From Bacillota bacterium (GTDB taxonomy: Bacteria > Bacillota > Clostridia > Monoglobales > Firm-18), in assembly GCA_023228885.1 (NCBI GenBank), contig JALOAJ010000010.1:1-64000 (forward strand): a stretch of 64,000 bases of DNA, in the 5' to 3' direction. Made by a program: the position numbers and the translations under genes. The notes below the pieces were generated by a model. That model had not been told where the DNA came from. It did no database searches and saw nothing but the letters and a program-made list of their open reading frames with translations. Positions 51,534-61,798 of the stretch are shown here, one piece after another. Every line of letters begins with the position of its first letter. The stretch's first letter is position 1.

Positions 51534-54464
51534 ATGGTCGCAATATATAGGGAATGGATGTGTAATATGATGATGGCAATAAGGAAGAACATTGCAGTAT
51601 TATTGCTTGCTTTTATTACGGCTGCTTATTTCAGCACGGCGCATCTTGGCTTGAATGCCGTATACGGCGAGGAATTGGCGCCGGAAACTTCTGAGCAATC
51701 CATCGGCGGCAGCCCGTTAGGAGAACCTATTCCCTTTGAATTGGGAGAGGCTCCTATTGTGCTGGCGGATGATTATGCAAATATTATACTTGGCGCCGAC
51801 AACACCATGGAATATTCAACGGATGGCGGCGCAGAATATCAGCCGTATGATTATGCCGATTGCCCTGTTTTTTCGGGCAATGTATCCGTCATGGTGCGCT
51901 ATGCCGCAACGGAAGAAAACGGGGGGCAGCCAAGCGGTGCGGCAGTTTTAACATTTACCGAAAATCCGGAATCGATGGGTATTTTCGAATATGATTTTGA
52001 CAATTGTGAAATTGAGGAGCTTGTTAAGCATTTTACAAAGCTAAGACTGGTTGCCAGGTATGACCCATTGGACGAAACGAATATAGCGGGGTTTTGGTAT
52101 TTTTTTGATACGGAATTGACGGGCAAAACTGATGGTCAACGAAACACGCTATTTTCTTTTCCTGCAAGCAAGGGCGTTATTGCAATTCGGCAAAAGCTGC
52201 TCTTTACAGGGAGTTCCACGGATTTTGAATTAACCGTCAGCTTGAGGGGTTCAAGCAGCCAGCTTACTACCCTTACGGTAATAAAAGAAAATTCGTACGG
52301 GCAGTTGTTCAAGGACCATGAATGGCATGAGGTTCTTTATTTGGTGGATACCGACAATCAAGTTGTAGATGAGTATGCAGACGGAGTGTTTATCCGCACC
52401 ACCAAAAATTCAGCGGTAGATTCAAGCGTGGGGCTAAGGTCGCTTGAATACAGAGTTCAAGGCAATTCAACCACCCCCACCCAGCTGTGGATGGACGATG
52501 TCAGCGTTTACAGATATGCGCCCGACTTTTCGGGGCTTAACAGCGCAGTTGCCGAAAGCGGAACAGCACTCGGCTCGGCGGTTGCGGGCAAAGAGCCCGG
52601 CAATTATCCAAATCAGGCGATTGACAACTTTAAAGATGCAGTTGAGGCGGCAAAGTTAGTGCTTTTTAAGACAAGGGCATCGCAAGGTGAAATTATCGAT
52701 GCAGAGCTTGCGCTTACAGACGCCAAGCTGTTGTTTGACCAAAGCCGAATAATTACAAACGACGAAGCGGTTGAAAAGGATGCCGAAGAAATAAAAATTC
52801 CCGCCGCTACAAAAACAAGCTTTGAGCTTAAAACAGTCGGCATATACGGTTCTGCCATAACATGGAGCTCGTCAAACAACGATGTGATATCGAAAGACGG
52901 TGTTGTACAACGCCCCAAATGGCATGAGGAAGATACCGAGGTTATTTTAACAGCGACAATAAAAAAAGGAACAAGCGAGGCTGTCCGTAGCTTTAGTGTT
53001 ATTGTAACGGGAACAGGGCGGGAAATAGACGGTCGGCTGTTTGCGGTAAGAGAGTTGTATTTTGAAGATTATGAGGGCAAGGAGCTCGAAACAGTTTACG
53101 CTGTTGGGGATGGGTGGAAGTCGGTTGTTGCGGAGGACCCTCGGGGCTCGGGAAACTGTAAAAAGGCGGAGCCGTCCGGTCCGTCCCAGGCGGCAGACAT
53201 TAAAAATGAATTTGCCCTGTCTAAAGGGAATTTGCTTGTGTCAGCCGATGTTTTTTTAAACGGCGGCATTGGGCAGGCATATTATATAAATTTGTACGGC
53301 AACCAAAGCGAAAAAGCGGGGCTTACCCTAAAGGTAGCAGGCGATAAAGTTTCTGTACTTTCTGGCAGCGAAATTATCTCGTTTACTCCTGACAATGATT
53401 TTGCCGACAACTGGCAAAGGGTTGAGTTTAACATTAACCTAAGCAAAGCAAGCGCCGGTATTTTTGTAAACGGCGTCAAAAAGGCAGGCAAGGAAAATTT
53501 GTCGGCGTTGACCGCAATATCGGGAACCGGATTTAAGGCGTTTTCGGAAGCCTTTGACGCGCAAACGGATGTATATATCGATAATCTTGAAGTAACTGAG
53601 CTTGTTGACAAACAAGCTTTATCGGTAAAAATCAAAAATGCCGATGACCGCTTAAAAGGGCTTAATACAAGCGATTATGTGGAAAGCGGAATCAACTCGT
53701 TTAAAAGAGCGTTAACGGACGCCCAAGCCGTGTACCTGGCGGAAAACAGCAATCAAATTCAGGTTGATAACGCAGCCGCCTTGCTTGACGATGCGTATGA
53801 TTATTTGGTCTTGAAAAGCAAAAACAAATCGGGGGGCATGGCGTCGTCAGGCGGCGGTACAAGCTACAACACGCCTGTGGTTGCTGCACCGCCTGCCAAT
53901 GATGCCGCGCAAGGGGCGGCTAACTTTAGCGACCTTCAAGGGCATTGGGCAAGCGAGGATATTGAGTATCTTGCATCAAAAGGCAAAATAAACGGCGTAG
54001 GCGGAGGGCTTTTTGACCCAGATTCGCTTATAACAAGGGCGCAGTTTGCCGTTTTAATATCAAGGATATTGGAAATCGGAGCGGGCGGCGGCATTAAGTT
54101 TGCCGATATCAATCCGGGCGATTGGTATGAAGCTGATATAGCCGCTGTGGCGCAGACCGGAATAATAAGCGGGTTTGAAGGAAAATTTCGACCGAATGAT
54201 CCGATTACGAGGCAGGAATCTGCCAAAATAATGGCGGGGGCGTTAAGGTATAAAAGCCTTGGCGATGCCGCCGGAGAGATTTCTTTTGCCGATAGTCAAA
54301 GCATTGACGATTGGGCGTATGAGGACATAAAGCTGGTGTTTTCCTCCGGTCTTATGCGCGGGTCGGATGATAACCTCTTTTTGCCCGCGGAATATGCGAC
54401 AAGGGCGCAGGCTGCAACAATTTTAAGACGGTTTTTGGATATTGCATCCGCAGCAGGCAATTAA
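51534..54464 (+). CDS. LamG-like/FIVAR/SLH surface protein
   Basis: The 976-residue protein has a signal peptide centred on RKNIAVLLLAFITAAYFS; the true start may be the ATG near 51567 because the ribosome site for 51534 is poor. It has two lectin-like (LamG/concanavalin-type) jelly rolls at about 146-325 and 505-690. Two FIVAR-like three-helix segments lie at 336-408 and 690-763, and an Ig-like domain (ITWSSSNNDVIS) at 413-503. A Gly/Ser linker and three SLH repeats (796-976) anchor it to the wall. It is most likely a surface glycan-binding protein. It begins 16 bp after the binding lipoprotein gene and precedes the ~915-residue SLH protein gene. Confidence 0.82.
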   Translation: MVAIYREWMCNMMMAIRKNIAVLLLAFITAAYFSTAHLGLNAVYGEELAPETSEQSIGGSPLGEPIPFELGEAPIVLADDYANIILGADNTMEYSTDGGAEYQPYDYADCPVFSGNVSVMVRYAATEENGGQPSGAAVLTFTENPESMGIFEYDFDNCEIEELVKHFTKLRLVARYDPLDETNIAGFWYFFDTELTGKTDGQRNTLFSFPASKGVIAIRQKLLFTGSSTDFELTVSLRGSSSQLTTLTVIKENSYGQLFKDHEWHEVLYLVDTDNQVVDEYADGVFIRTTKNSAVDSSVGLRSLEYRVQGNSTTPTQLWMDDVSVYRYAPDFSGLNSAVAESGTALGSAVAGKEPGNYPNQAIDNFKDAVEAAKLVLFKTRASQGEIIDAELALTDAKLLFDQSRIITNDEAVEKDAEEIKIPAATKTSFELKTVGIYGSAITWSSSNNDVISKDGVVQRPKWHEEDTEVILTATIKKGTSEAVRSFSVIVTGTGREIDGRLFAVRELYFEDYEGKELETVYAVGDGWKSVVAEDPRGSGNCKKAEPSGPSQAADIKNEFALSKGNLLVSADVFLNGGIGQAYYINLYGNQSEKAGLTLKVAGDKVSVLSGSEIISFTPDNDFADNWQRVEFNINLSKASAGIFVNGVKKAGKENLSALTAISGTGFKAFSEAFDAQTDVYIDNLEVTELVDKQALSVKIKNADDRLKGLNTSDYVESGINSFKRALTDAQAVYLAENSNQIQVDNAAALLDDAYDYLVLKSKNKSGGMASSGGGTSYNTPVVAAPPANDAAQGAANFSDLQGHWASEDIEYLASKGKINGVGGGLFDPDSLITRAQFAVLISRILEIGAGGGIKFADINPGDWYEADIAAVAQTGIISGFEGKFRPNDPITRQESAKIMAGALRYKSLGDAAGEISFADSQSIDDWAYEDIKLVFSSGLMRGSDDNLFLPAEYATRAQAATILRRFLDIASAAGN

Positions 54465-54489
54465 AATGTATAAGGAGTGAGTTTGCATT

Positions 54490-57237
54490 ATGACTGTAAG
54501 GCGAATTGTGGCTAAAATTATCATAGCGGCCCTAATTATGCAGCAATGCTTAATGATTACGATTGGGGCAGAAGACGCTTACTATAAAAACGCTTCAGGC
54601 ATTTTGGCATCGCTGGGAATAACGGATGAATTGGGCGAGGAAGGTCAGGCGGCGGAGGATACCGTTTTAAGGGGAGATTTTACCGTAGCGGTTATAAGGT
54701 TTTTAGGTCTTTATGAAGCTGCGGAGGCAGCACCGTTCGCCACGGATTTTTATGATGTGACAATCAGCCACCCTGCAAGCGGCAGCATTAACATCGCGTT
54801 GCAGTTGGGCATTATTTCCCATAATGAGCGGCACATGTTTTTCCCGGACGATATGCTCACCTTTGAACAAGCCGTAAAAATGGTGGTGTCGGCGCTTAGA
54901 TATGACGCTCCCGCGCAGTCAAGAGGAGGATTTCCTCATGGCTATGTATTTATTGCATCGCAACTGGGGCTGCTCAAAGGAATAGGAGAAGCGTCCGGCG
55001 CCGAAATAAGCAGGCGAGATGCCGTTATTTTGCTTTACAATGCGCTGGGCATTGATGCGGCGGTTACCAAATACGATAAAGCAGGCGAGGCGCTGCAGTT
55101 TGACACGGGTATGTCCAACCTTGCGGCAAACCAAAGTTCTCAAATCTCAAGGGGTATGATTACCGCCACTAAAAGCGTTTCATTAAAGGGCAATGCGGGG
55201 TTAGCAGATGATGAGGTTGCAATCGACATTAAGTCGGGTTCGGGAATTATAAACGAAAATTTTAAAATCGGAATGACGAATGCGCCGGAATTGCTGGGCA
55301 GGAATGTCAGATTTCTATATAAAGAAACGCGTGATGGCGAAAAAACCATTTTATATATTTCGGAAGATGAAAACGCAACGGAAACCATAACGATAGAAAA
55401 CGATAAAATCAGCGGCGTAACCGGCGTGCAAACGGCAAACGCAACGGTAACCTATATCGATGAGCAGGTGGATATGCAACATAAGTTGCAGATTAGCGAG
55501 AAGGCCGTCTATATTTACAACGGGGGCGTAATATCGGAAGTTCAAGACAGCGATTTGATACCTGAAATAGGATACATAACCCTTATCGAGAATACAGGCG
55601 ATAATAAATATGACATTGTGTTTATTACGGATTTCACAATTGGCGTTGTATCGGCAGTTGCCGTTGACCAACCTGTGATTTTCACCAAAGGCGCAAATAC
55701 ATATGATTTGGGAATGTTTGGGTCGGGCTCGGAATGGACGGTAATGAAAGAAGACAGCAAAATTTCTTATGCAGACCTCCGCGAATGGGATGCAATCGCA
55801 GTGGCAAGAAGCAGGGATAAAAAGGTGACATATATTCAAGCTTGCGAAACTGTAATAAGCGGTGTTGTTTCGGAAATATCCGATGAAGGCTATGGAATTG
55901 ACGGGCAATTTTACAAGGTAAGGGATACTGCGAATTTGAGTAGTATAAAAATAGGCGCAAGCGGCGATTTTCTTTTGGACTGTTTCGGCGGCATAGCGTG
56001 GGTTAAATTAGCGGAGGAGGAGCAGGACGAATATGTTTACCTCATCAAAGCAACTAAAACAAAGGGTATGTCAAACATATATAGATTTATGCTTTTGGAT
56101 GAAAGCTCGGAAGTAAAGGTTTTAGAGGTTGACCCTAAGGTAATAATAAACGACGAGAAGTTGAAGGGAGATTTGCTTGCTGCGCTCCAACTCACGAATG
56201 CGGATGGAACAAAGGTGTATTTTAACCCCGGGGGCACGGATGAAAAAACAACTCAGCTTGGCGCCGGAGTTACGCAGGAGGAAGCGGAGGCAGGTGTGGC
56301 GGCGGGGGTTTATCAAAGAAGGGTAGACCAATTGCTAAAGGTTCGTATTTCAGAGGATAATATAATAAAAAACATTGAAAAGGCAGAGCCGGTTCCATAT
56401 TCATCAAATTTTTCAAAAGATTTTGACGGAAACAGCACATCCAACGGCGCCGGACGGGTGGGAAGATTTAAAATTACCGAGAACACGCTTATTTATCAGG
56501 TTCCCGCCTTCGTTGCCAATTTGAGCAATTTAAAGTATTATCAAAAGGTTAACAGGGGCGCCTTTACCAAGGACAATCAATTTGGCATACAGATATACGA
56601 TTCAAGCGATTTAAATGTTGCAAGGGTAGCAATCTTAAAAACAACAAAGGGCGGGAGCTCGGGTAATGTCAACATTCAAGCGCGGTCTGCCTTTGTTGAA
56701 AGGATAACCGAAATGGTTAACGAAGAAGGGCAAGTAGTATGGGCTGCCAAAATGTTTTGGAGGGGGGAGGAAGTTTTAAAGCAAGCAGTATTTAGTGATG
56801 ATGACGATTTAATTTCCATTCCGCAAACCCCGATTTGTATTAAGGATGTTGCATTTAGAGATTTAAAATACGGAGATATTATACAATTTAATTTAAACGC
56901 CGATGGCTACATTGATGCTTTTAAGGTTGTGTTTAGGGCGTCGGACAATATGCCTTATTTCGACAAGATGGAAATGGGCGCGGCTCACGACCCCAGAAAT
57001 AACATAGTGAACGGCGAAATAATAATTCGCGACGGCAAAACAATTGCGTTTGCCACATCAAGCGAGCAACCCATTCGAAGGGTTGTGAATATTGCCAATG
57101 ATACCGGGGTGTTGGAGTATTCGCCCGAAAGGAACAAATATATCGTTAGCGACGAAAGCTATTTGCAAAAGGGGAAAAAGGTGGTTTTGCATATTTATAT
57201 GGAAAAACTCAACGATGTTCTTATTTTGCCCGATTGA
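54490..57237 (+). CDS. SLH-domain surface protein, ~915-residue family, copy 2
   Basis: The 915-residue protein has a signal peptide (VRRIVAKIIIAALIMQQCLM) and N-terminal SLH-like repeats (about 35-190: RGDFTVAVIRFLGL, MFFPDDMLTFEQAVKMVVSALRY, ISRRDAVILLYNALG). About 700 residues of beta-type sequence with no named domain follow. It is the counterpart of the 916-residue protein at 10894-13644 (shared GG(Y/F)P.GY segment, shared order). As in the minus-strand locus, the next gene encodes a heparinase-like lyase, here starting 26 bp later. A role as a lyase partner, polysaccharide binder or wall scaffold is inferred from this repeated pairing. Confidence 0.8.
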   Translation: MTVRRIVAKIIIAALIMQQCLMITIGAEDAYYKNASGILASLGITDELGEEGQAAEDTVLRGDFTVAVIRFLGLYEAAEAAPFATDFYDVTISHPASGSINIALQLGIISHNERHMFFPDDMLTFEQAVKMVVSALRYDAPAQSRGGFPHGYVFIASQLGLLKGIGEASGAEISRRDAVILLYNALGIDAAVTKYDKAGEALQFDTGMSNLAANQSSQISRGMITATKSVSLKGNAGLADDEVAIDIKSGSGIINENFKIGMTNAPELLGRNVRFLYKETRDGEKTILYISEDENATETITIENDKISGVTGVQTANATVTYIDEQVDMQHKLQISEKAVYIYNGGVISEVQDSDLIPEIGYITLIENTGDNKYDIVFITDFTIGVVSAVAVDQPVIFTKGANTYDLGMFGSGSEWTVMKEDSKISYADLREWDAIAVARSRDKKVTYIQACETVISGVVSEISDEGYGIDGQFYKVRDTANLSSIKIGASGDFLLDCFGGIAWVKLAEEEQDEYVYLIKATKTKGMSNIYRFMLLDESSEVKVLEVDPKVIINDEKLKGDLLAALQLTNADGTKVYFNPGGTDEKTTQLGAGVTQEEAEAGVAAGVYQRRVDQLLKVRISEDNIIKNIEKAEPVPYSSNFSKDFDGNSTSNGAGRVGRFKITENTLIYQVPAFVANLSNLKYYQKVNRGAFTKDNQFGIQIYDSSDLNVARVAILKTTKGGSSGNVNIQARSAFVERITEMVNEEGQVVWAAKMFWRGEEVLKQAVFSDDDDLISIPQTPICIKDVAFRDLKYGDIIQFNLNADGYIDAFKVVFRASDNMPYFDKMEMGAAHDPRNNIVNGEIIIRDGKTIAFATSSEQPIRRVVNIANDTGVLEYSPERNKYIVSDESYLQKGKKVVLHIYMEKLNDVLILPD

Positions 57238-57263
57238 CCAAGTTTTGTTTAGGAGGGAAAAAA

Positions 57264-60200
57264 GTGAAAAAATTTTTATCGCAGCTTATTGCCATTGTCT
57301 TTTTGTTGCAAATATTTAATCCCGCGGCGGTTGCCGTGCGGGCGGCAGAACAAGACTATGTTAAAAAATTACTCTATTTTAACGACTATCAAAAGTATAA
57401 GGCAGGTCAGAAAATTTTTACGAACGGCAACTACAACATTGAGGCGGAGGTTGACCCGACAGACGAGAAAAATATGACCGCACGCCAACTGTTTAGCGAC
57501 AAAGCCACAAGCGGGTTTGTGGATTCGGTTGCGCTTGATATTCAAGAAACCTCAAGCGGAACGCTAATTATGGAAATGGATGTAATGATTAATTCCGTTA
57601 AGGGTTCGGGCGTCAGCCAGATTATGTACATGAGGTGCAACAATAATAATGTGCTCACCTTGTGGACAATATCGCCCGGCGGCATCGGTCAAGTTTCACC
57701 CGAGTTTAACCAATGGTACAAGATGGTCAAAATTTTAAATTTGGATGAATCCACGGTAGATACCCTTGTTTTGGACAACAACGGAAAAATTTTATTCGAG
57801 GCGAAGGGTGCGGGAATGCCAAAAAATATTGATACTTCGATAGGGTTTAAAAATTTCTATCTTAGATACATGGGTTCCCCAGGCGGTGAAAATAAAATTT
57901 ATGTCGATAACCTAAAGGTGTATAAAGCGGATAAGGAAATGTTTTTGCTGGAAACGGAGAAAAACAGCAAGTCCGCAGCATTAAACGAAAGATATTATTC
58001 GGAGCCCCTGCAAAAGAAACTGTTAAATGCGGTTGTTATTTATGTGGGGCAGCCGTGGTCGTATGTAAACAATGTGCTTAAGCTTATAGACGAGGAAAAC
58101 CCATCTGTTACGCCGCAAATTGTCGATGGCAGAACGCTTGTGCCTGTGCGCTTTATTGCTGAAAGCAGCGGCGCGAAGGTTGGATGGAACTCTGAAACAT
58201 CGCAGGTTACCGTATCGGGCGGCGGTGTAGACATCAAGCTGACTCTTGGTCAGAAAGAGATGCTTGTAAACGGCAAGTCGGTTAAACTGGATGTTGCCGC
58301 CCAAACAATCCAAGACAGAACCATGCTCCCGCTGCGCAGCGTGATTGAAGCTTTGAACAAGCAACTGTTTTGGGATGACCGTGGTATAATTGTAGTAAGC
58401 GGAATAAAAAATATGTTCGATTCGCAAAAGGATGGCGCATTTCTTGACGAGCTGTGGAAGGTGCGCTTTGGCATGAATTTGTCTGTTGACAAAACGGAAA
58501 TCAAAGACGGGGGTTATGCCGATGATTATGAGCAACGCATAGCGGCGTTTAAAAACAGAAACTCGGCTGAGGAGACCAAAATTCTTGCGGATGAGTTTTT
58601 TGCCATGATTGATTTGGAGTTGCCCGTTTTGGCAGATGTAAAAGAAAAATATAATTTGGGAGACCATTCCGGAGCGCTTGAAGCTTATCATGCGTTTTTT
58701 ATGGATTGGGTAAAAACCCTTCCGAAAGAATATGACCTGCCCTTTGAAAAGGGCAGCCCAAACAACCAGGCGGCAGATTTTTTAATGAACAACACCTTTT
58801 TAAGGGGAAATCAGGCGCTGTTTTTGGGCGAGCCCGGCGGAATAAATTGGGAGCATAACAAAAAGCAATCGTCTTTTTCATCGGAATATTTTAATTCCTC
58901 AAACCCCATGTATCAACTGTATCAGTTTAACGGGCTGTTCGACAGGTACATGAACACGGGTAACGCAAGCCTTATAATGAAGTGGAGTGAATATATAGAC
59001 GATTGGTGCATTAACGAAAGGGGTTACAGGGAACTCAACCCCGCAGAAGTAGGAGATAATATGCGCGGTACGGGGGTTGTTGCCGACCAGATATTCCAAA
59101 TAAAGACCGCCGTTAACAAATATCCGGCTACCGAGCATGCGTTGCCTGCAAACACGCTGGCAAGGTTTTTGGCGAAAATGGTGATTGAATACCCGCCCGT
59201 ATGGATTACATATATGCGTTCGAACCCTCAAAACTGGTCAACACAGCTGGCATCGGATACTGAGGTAACGGGGCTGATACTAAAGCAGATTGGTTTTAAA
59301 TGCGCGCAGTATCTTATCGATGCGGGCAGATTGAGGGTTGAAAGCCTGTCAACGGTTCACGGCTTGAAGGACGGAACCGACCATGAGCAAAACCTGCATT
59401 ATGATATGGAGCATTTGGTACATTCAATAGGCGAAACATATACGATTTACGATACTGTTTTAAAAGGATATATGCCTGATTGGTGGATGAACATACAAAA
59501 GGACAACATGATGAGAAGGGGAAATTTTCTTTTGCATATGCTCACCGTGGAAGGGCGTTACCCATCAGGCTGCAGAATTGATTTGCGGCAGTTTAAAGGC
59601 GATGTTGTAAAACTCTTGCAACAGCGTGTGCCCGAACTGCTTGAAAAACCTGAAAATGAAGCTTTGCTGGCAGCGATACCCAACGGTGAGGCGGAGCCGC
59701 CGTTTAAATCGGAATGGTTCCCGTATGGCGGTTTTTATAACCTGCGTGAGGGCTGGAAAAAGGATAGCCAGTATGCGTTTATGTTCGGTTCACCCCACCC
59801 TGCCAATTATGATTTTAGAGTTTCAAAGGGGAACAATGTTTTGGCTCTCAGCGCTTTCGGGCGTGATATGCTGGTTCATGGCGAGGTGGGGAATTATGAC
59901 ACCGTTCAATCACCTGTTCTTGTTGATGGGCAGGAGCAAAATTATAATGCCGGTATCGGCACATGGGGTCATCGACATTTTATGACGACAGGATGGGATA
60001 ACCCCGCCGACCTTCGCTGGCACACCTCTGAAAACTACGACTTTGCGGAATCGGTATACAGCGGGAAGTTTGGCAAGCAAAATGCGGAAGCGGCCTCAGA
60101 ATCAAATTTGGTGAAGGAAATAGACCCGGAACAATACAACAGCGTTTATGGTGATGCCATAGTGGATATAAGTTTTGAGGCGCAGCAAAAGGAAGCGTTA

Positions 60201-61715
60201 AATGTGCTAAACAGCGTTGTGCATACAAGGCAGGTGGGCTTTGCCAGGGGGGCGGGGCTTTGGATTGTTACCGACAGAATGGCAAGCAATGATGAACACA
60301 CCTACACTCAAAAGTGGAAGTTGCCGGTAACGCCGGGCGGTCCTCGAAGGCAGGGCGGATATAAGCTGTTCGACCCGGACGATATTGTGGTTGACAAGGA
60401 AGCCTCGGCGGTGAGAACCCAACAAAAATCAGAGGCGAATATCTCAATTTACAGTTTTTGCACATCGCCTGTGACCATAGAGTCAAGAACGCAAAATATT
60501 CCCGAAAGCAACAGCTATAAGATATCCAATTTCCAAAATGTGCTCGCCACCTTTTCGGGCGACGGCGAGCAAATACTTGTAAGCGCCATCTATCCCAGAC
60601 AAACGCTGGGTGATGAGCTTAAAAGCATAGAACCTCTAAGCGCGGGCCCCGGAACCGCAGGTTTTAAGGCGGGGCTTAAAAACGGTTCTCATATAAGCTA
60701 TATAGCCGGCAGCAGCGCAGGCACAAGTATGAGCATAGAGGGCATCTCGGCAGAATGCGAAAGCCTGACCGTTACAAAAAATGCAGCAGGAAAGCTGTCC
60801 GGTGTTGTTATGGGTTGTAAAAGATTTTCATTTAACGGGCAGGCTATTAATAGTGAAGCTGATTTTGAGTTTAACTTTGAGTCCGGCATCAACATTGTTC
60901 CGATATACAGACCCATTGCTGAGGTGGAAATATCCCCCGGCGTGTCTGCCTTTGATTCGGAGCTTCAAATAGAGCTTAGCACGCCCACCGAAGGCACAAC
61001 AATACGCTATACCGTTGACGGAAGCGAACCGACGGTTAAATCACCGGTATATAATAGGCCGTTTGCAATAAGGGAAACAACTCTTGTAAAAGCAAAAGCA
61101 TATCGAAAGGGCGTCAAGGACGAGGTGCTAACCCAATCGGGCACGCTGGCAACGCCTGTTTCAAGGGCGATATATATTAAAACGCCGATAAAAGAGGCAA
61201 CTGACGCCATTGTTGAGGATGGGCTTGATTTTGATTATTACGAGGGGAATTGGAAGGAGTTTATGGTTAATTTAGACAGCTTCAAGCCTTTGTTTTCCGG
61301 AAAAACAGAAAGCCTTTTTGATACTTCTCCACGAAGAACGGATGACACATACGCCTTTAGATACAAAGGTTATTTGGACATACCGCAAGACGGCGCATAT
61401 AATTTTTACGCACCGGACGAATGGCTAAAACCCAATGTTATGGAAGGGTATGAGATTATACTGAAAATTGATGGGGAAACATGGCGCCCCACCGTTGACT
61501 GGCACAACTTTGGCGCATGGTCTGTGCCCTTGGCTCAGGGACTTCATAAATTTGAGGTTGTATTTATCGATTTTAGATGCGGGTTTCCCCAAAAATACAA
61601 CAAGCCTAATTTGACGGAATTTATTTTCTCGGGTACGCCGAAAATAGAGTTTTCAGGACCGGATATTGAGCGACAAAGCTTGCCGAACGGCATTTTAAAG
61701 AGAAACGCGGAATAA
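57264..61715 (+). CDS. Secreted heparinase II/III-like multidomain protein
   Basis: From GTG 57264 (AGGAGGG six bases upstream) the protein has about 1483 residues with a signal peptide. A lectin-like domain (about 45-230) is followed by a copper-amine-oxidase-N-like domain (254-380: VDGRTLVPVRFIAESSGAKVGW, DRTMLPLRSVIEAL). The lyase toroid then has GTDHEQNLHYDMEH near 702 at the usual catalytic helix. The beta domain has HPANYDF and GNNVLALSAFGRDML near 846, where the HxHxDxN motif is not strictly kept. A chitobiase/CHB_HEX-type domain (1222-1297: TIRYTVDGSEPT) and a PA14-like domain (1303-1465) end it. It has no SLH repeats; wall attachment may come through the amine-oxidase-N-like domain or partner proteins. 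Confidence 0.8.
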   Translation: MKKFLSQLIAIVFLLQIFNPAAVAVRAAEQDYVKKLLYFNDYQKYKAGQKIFTNGNYNIEAEVDPTDEKNMTARQLFSDKATSGFVDSVALDIQETSSGTLIMEMDVMINSVKGSGVSQIMYMRCNNNNVLTLWTISPGGIGQVSPEFNQWYKMVKILNLDESTVDTLVLDNNGKILFEAKGAGMPKNIDTSIGFKNFYLRYMGSPGGENKIYVDNLKVYKADKEMFLLETEKNSKSAALNERYYSEPLQKKLLNAVVIYVGQPWSYVNNVLKLIDEENPSVTPQIVDGRTLVPVRFIAESSGAKVGWNSETSQVTVSGGGVDIKLTLGQKEMLVNGKSVKLDVAAQTIQDRTMLPLRSVIEALNKQLFWDDRGIIVVSGIKNMFDSQKDGAFLDELWKVRFGMNLSVDKTEIKDGGYADDYEQRIAAFKNRNSAEETKILADEFFAMIDLELPVLADVKEKYNLGDHSGALEAYHAFFMDWVKTLPKEYDLPFEKGSPNNQAADFLMNNTFLRGNQALFLGEPGGINWEHNKKQSSFSSEYFNSSNPMYQLYQFNGLFDRYMNTGNASLIMKWSEYIDDWCINERGYRELNPAEVGDNMRGTGVVADQIFQIKTAVNKYPATEHALPANTLARFLAKMVIEYPPVWITYMRSNPQNWSTQLASDTEVTGLILKQIGFKCAQYLIDAGRLRVESLSTVHGLKDGTDHEQNLHYDMEHLVHSIGETYTIYDTVLKGYMPDWWMNIQKDNMMRRGNFLLHMLTVEGRYPSGCRIDLRQFKGDVVKLLQQRVPELLEKPENEALLAAIPNGEAEPPFKSEWFPYGGFYNLREGWKKDSQYAFMFGSPHPANYDFRVSKGNNVLALSAFGRDMLVHGEVGNYDTVQSPVLVDGQEQNYNAGIGTWGHRHFMTTGWDNPADLRWHTSENYDFAESVYSGKFGKQNAEAASESNLVKEIDPEQYNSVYGDAIVDISFEAQQKEALNVLNSVVHTRQVGFARGAGLWIVTDRMASNDEHTYTQKWKLPVTPGGPRRQGGYKLFDPDDIVVDKEASAVRTQQKSEANISIYSFCTSPVTIESRTQNIPESNSYKISNFQNVLATFSGDGEQILVSAIYPRQTLGDELKSIEPLSAGPGTAGFKAGLKNGSHISYIAGSSAGTSMSIEGISAECESLTVTKNAAGKLSGVVMGCKRFSFNGQAINSEADFEFNFESGINIVPIYRPIAEVEISPGVSAFDSELQIELSTPTEGTTIRYTVDGSEPTVKSPVYNRPFAIRETTLVKAKAYRKGVKDEVLTQSGTLATPVSRAIYIKTPIKEATDAIVEDGLDFDYYEGNWKEFMVNLDSFKPLFSGKTESLFDTSPRRTDDTYAFRYKGYLDIPQDGAYNFYAPDEWLKPNVMEGYEIILKIDGETWRPTVDWHNFGAWSVPLAQGLHKFEVVFIDFRCGFPQKYNKPNLTEFIFSGTPKIEFSGPDIERQSLPNGILKRNAE

Positions 61716-61766
61716 CCGCTTTATGCCGCCGCAATACCTTTGGGTTCATATGCGGCGGCAAAGCGG
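61716..61766. repeat. Intercistronic two-part hairpin
   Basis: CCGCTT (61716-61721) and TGCCGCCGCA (61724-61733) pair with TGCGGCGGCA (61751-61760) and AAGCGG (61761-61766), leaving a 2-base bulge and a 17-base loop. It sits between the lyase gene and the next secreted protein gene. No T run follows, so partial termination or mRNA processing is more likely than full termination. Confidence 0.7.
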
Positions 61767-61798
61767 ATAAAATAATGATTTTGCGATTGGAGGGGCTT

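Noticed and set aside
58023..58691. 222-codon open frame on the minus strand
   Set aside because: It lies wholly inside the heparinase-like gene at 57264-61715 on the opposite strand and has no recognisable domain or ribosome site.
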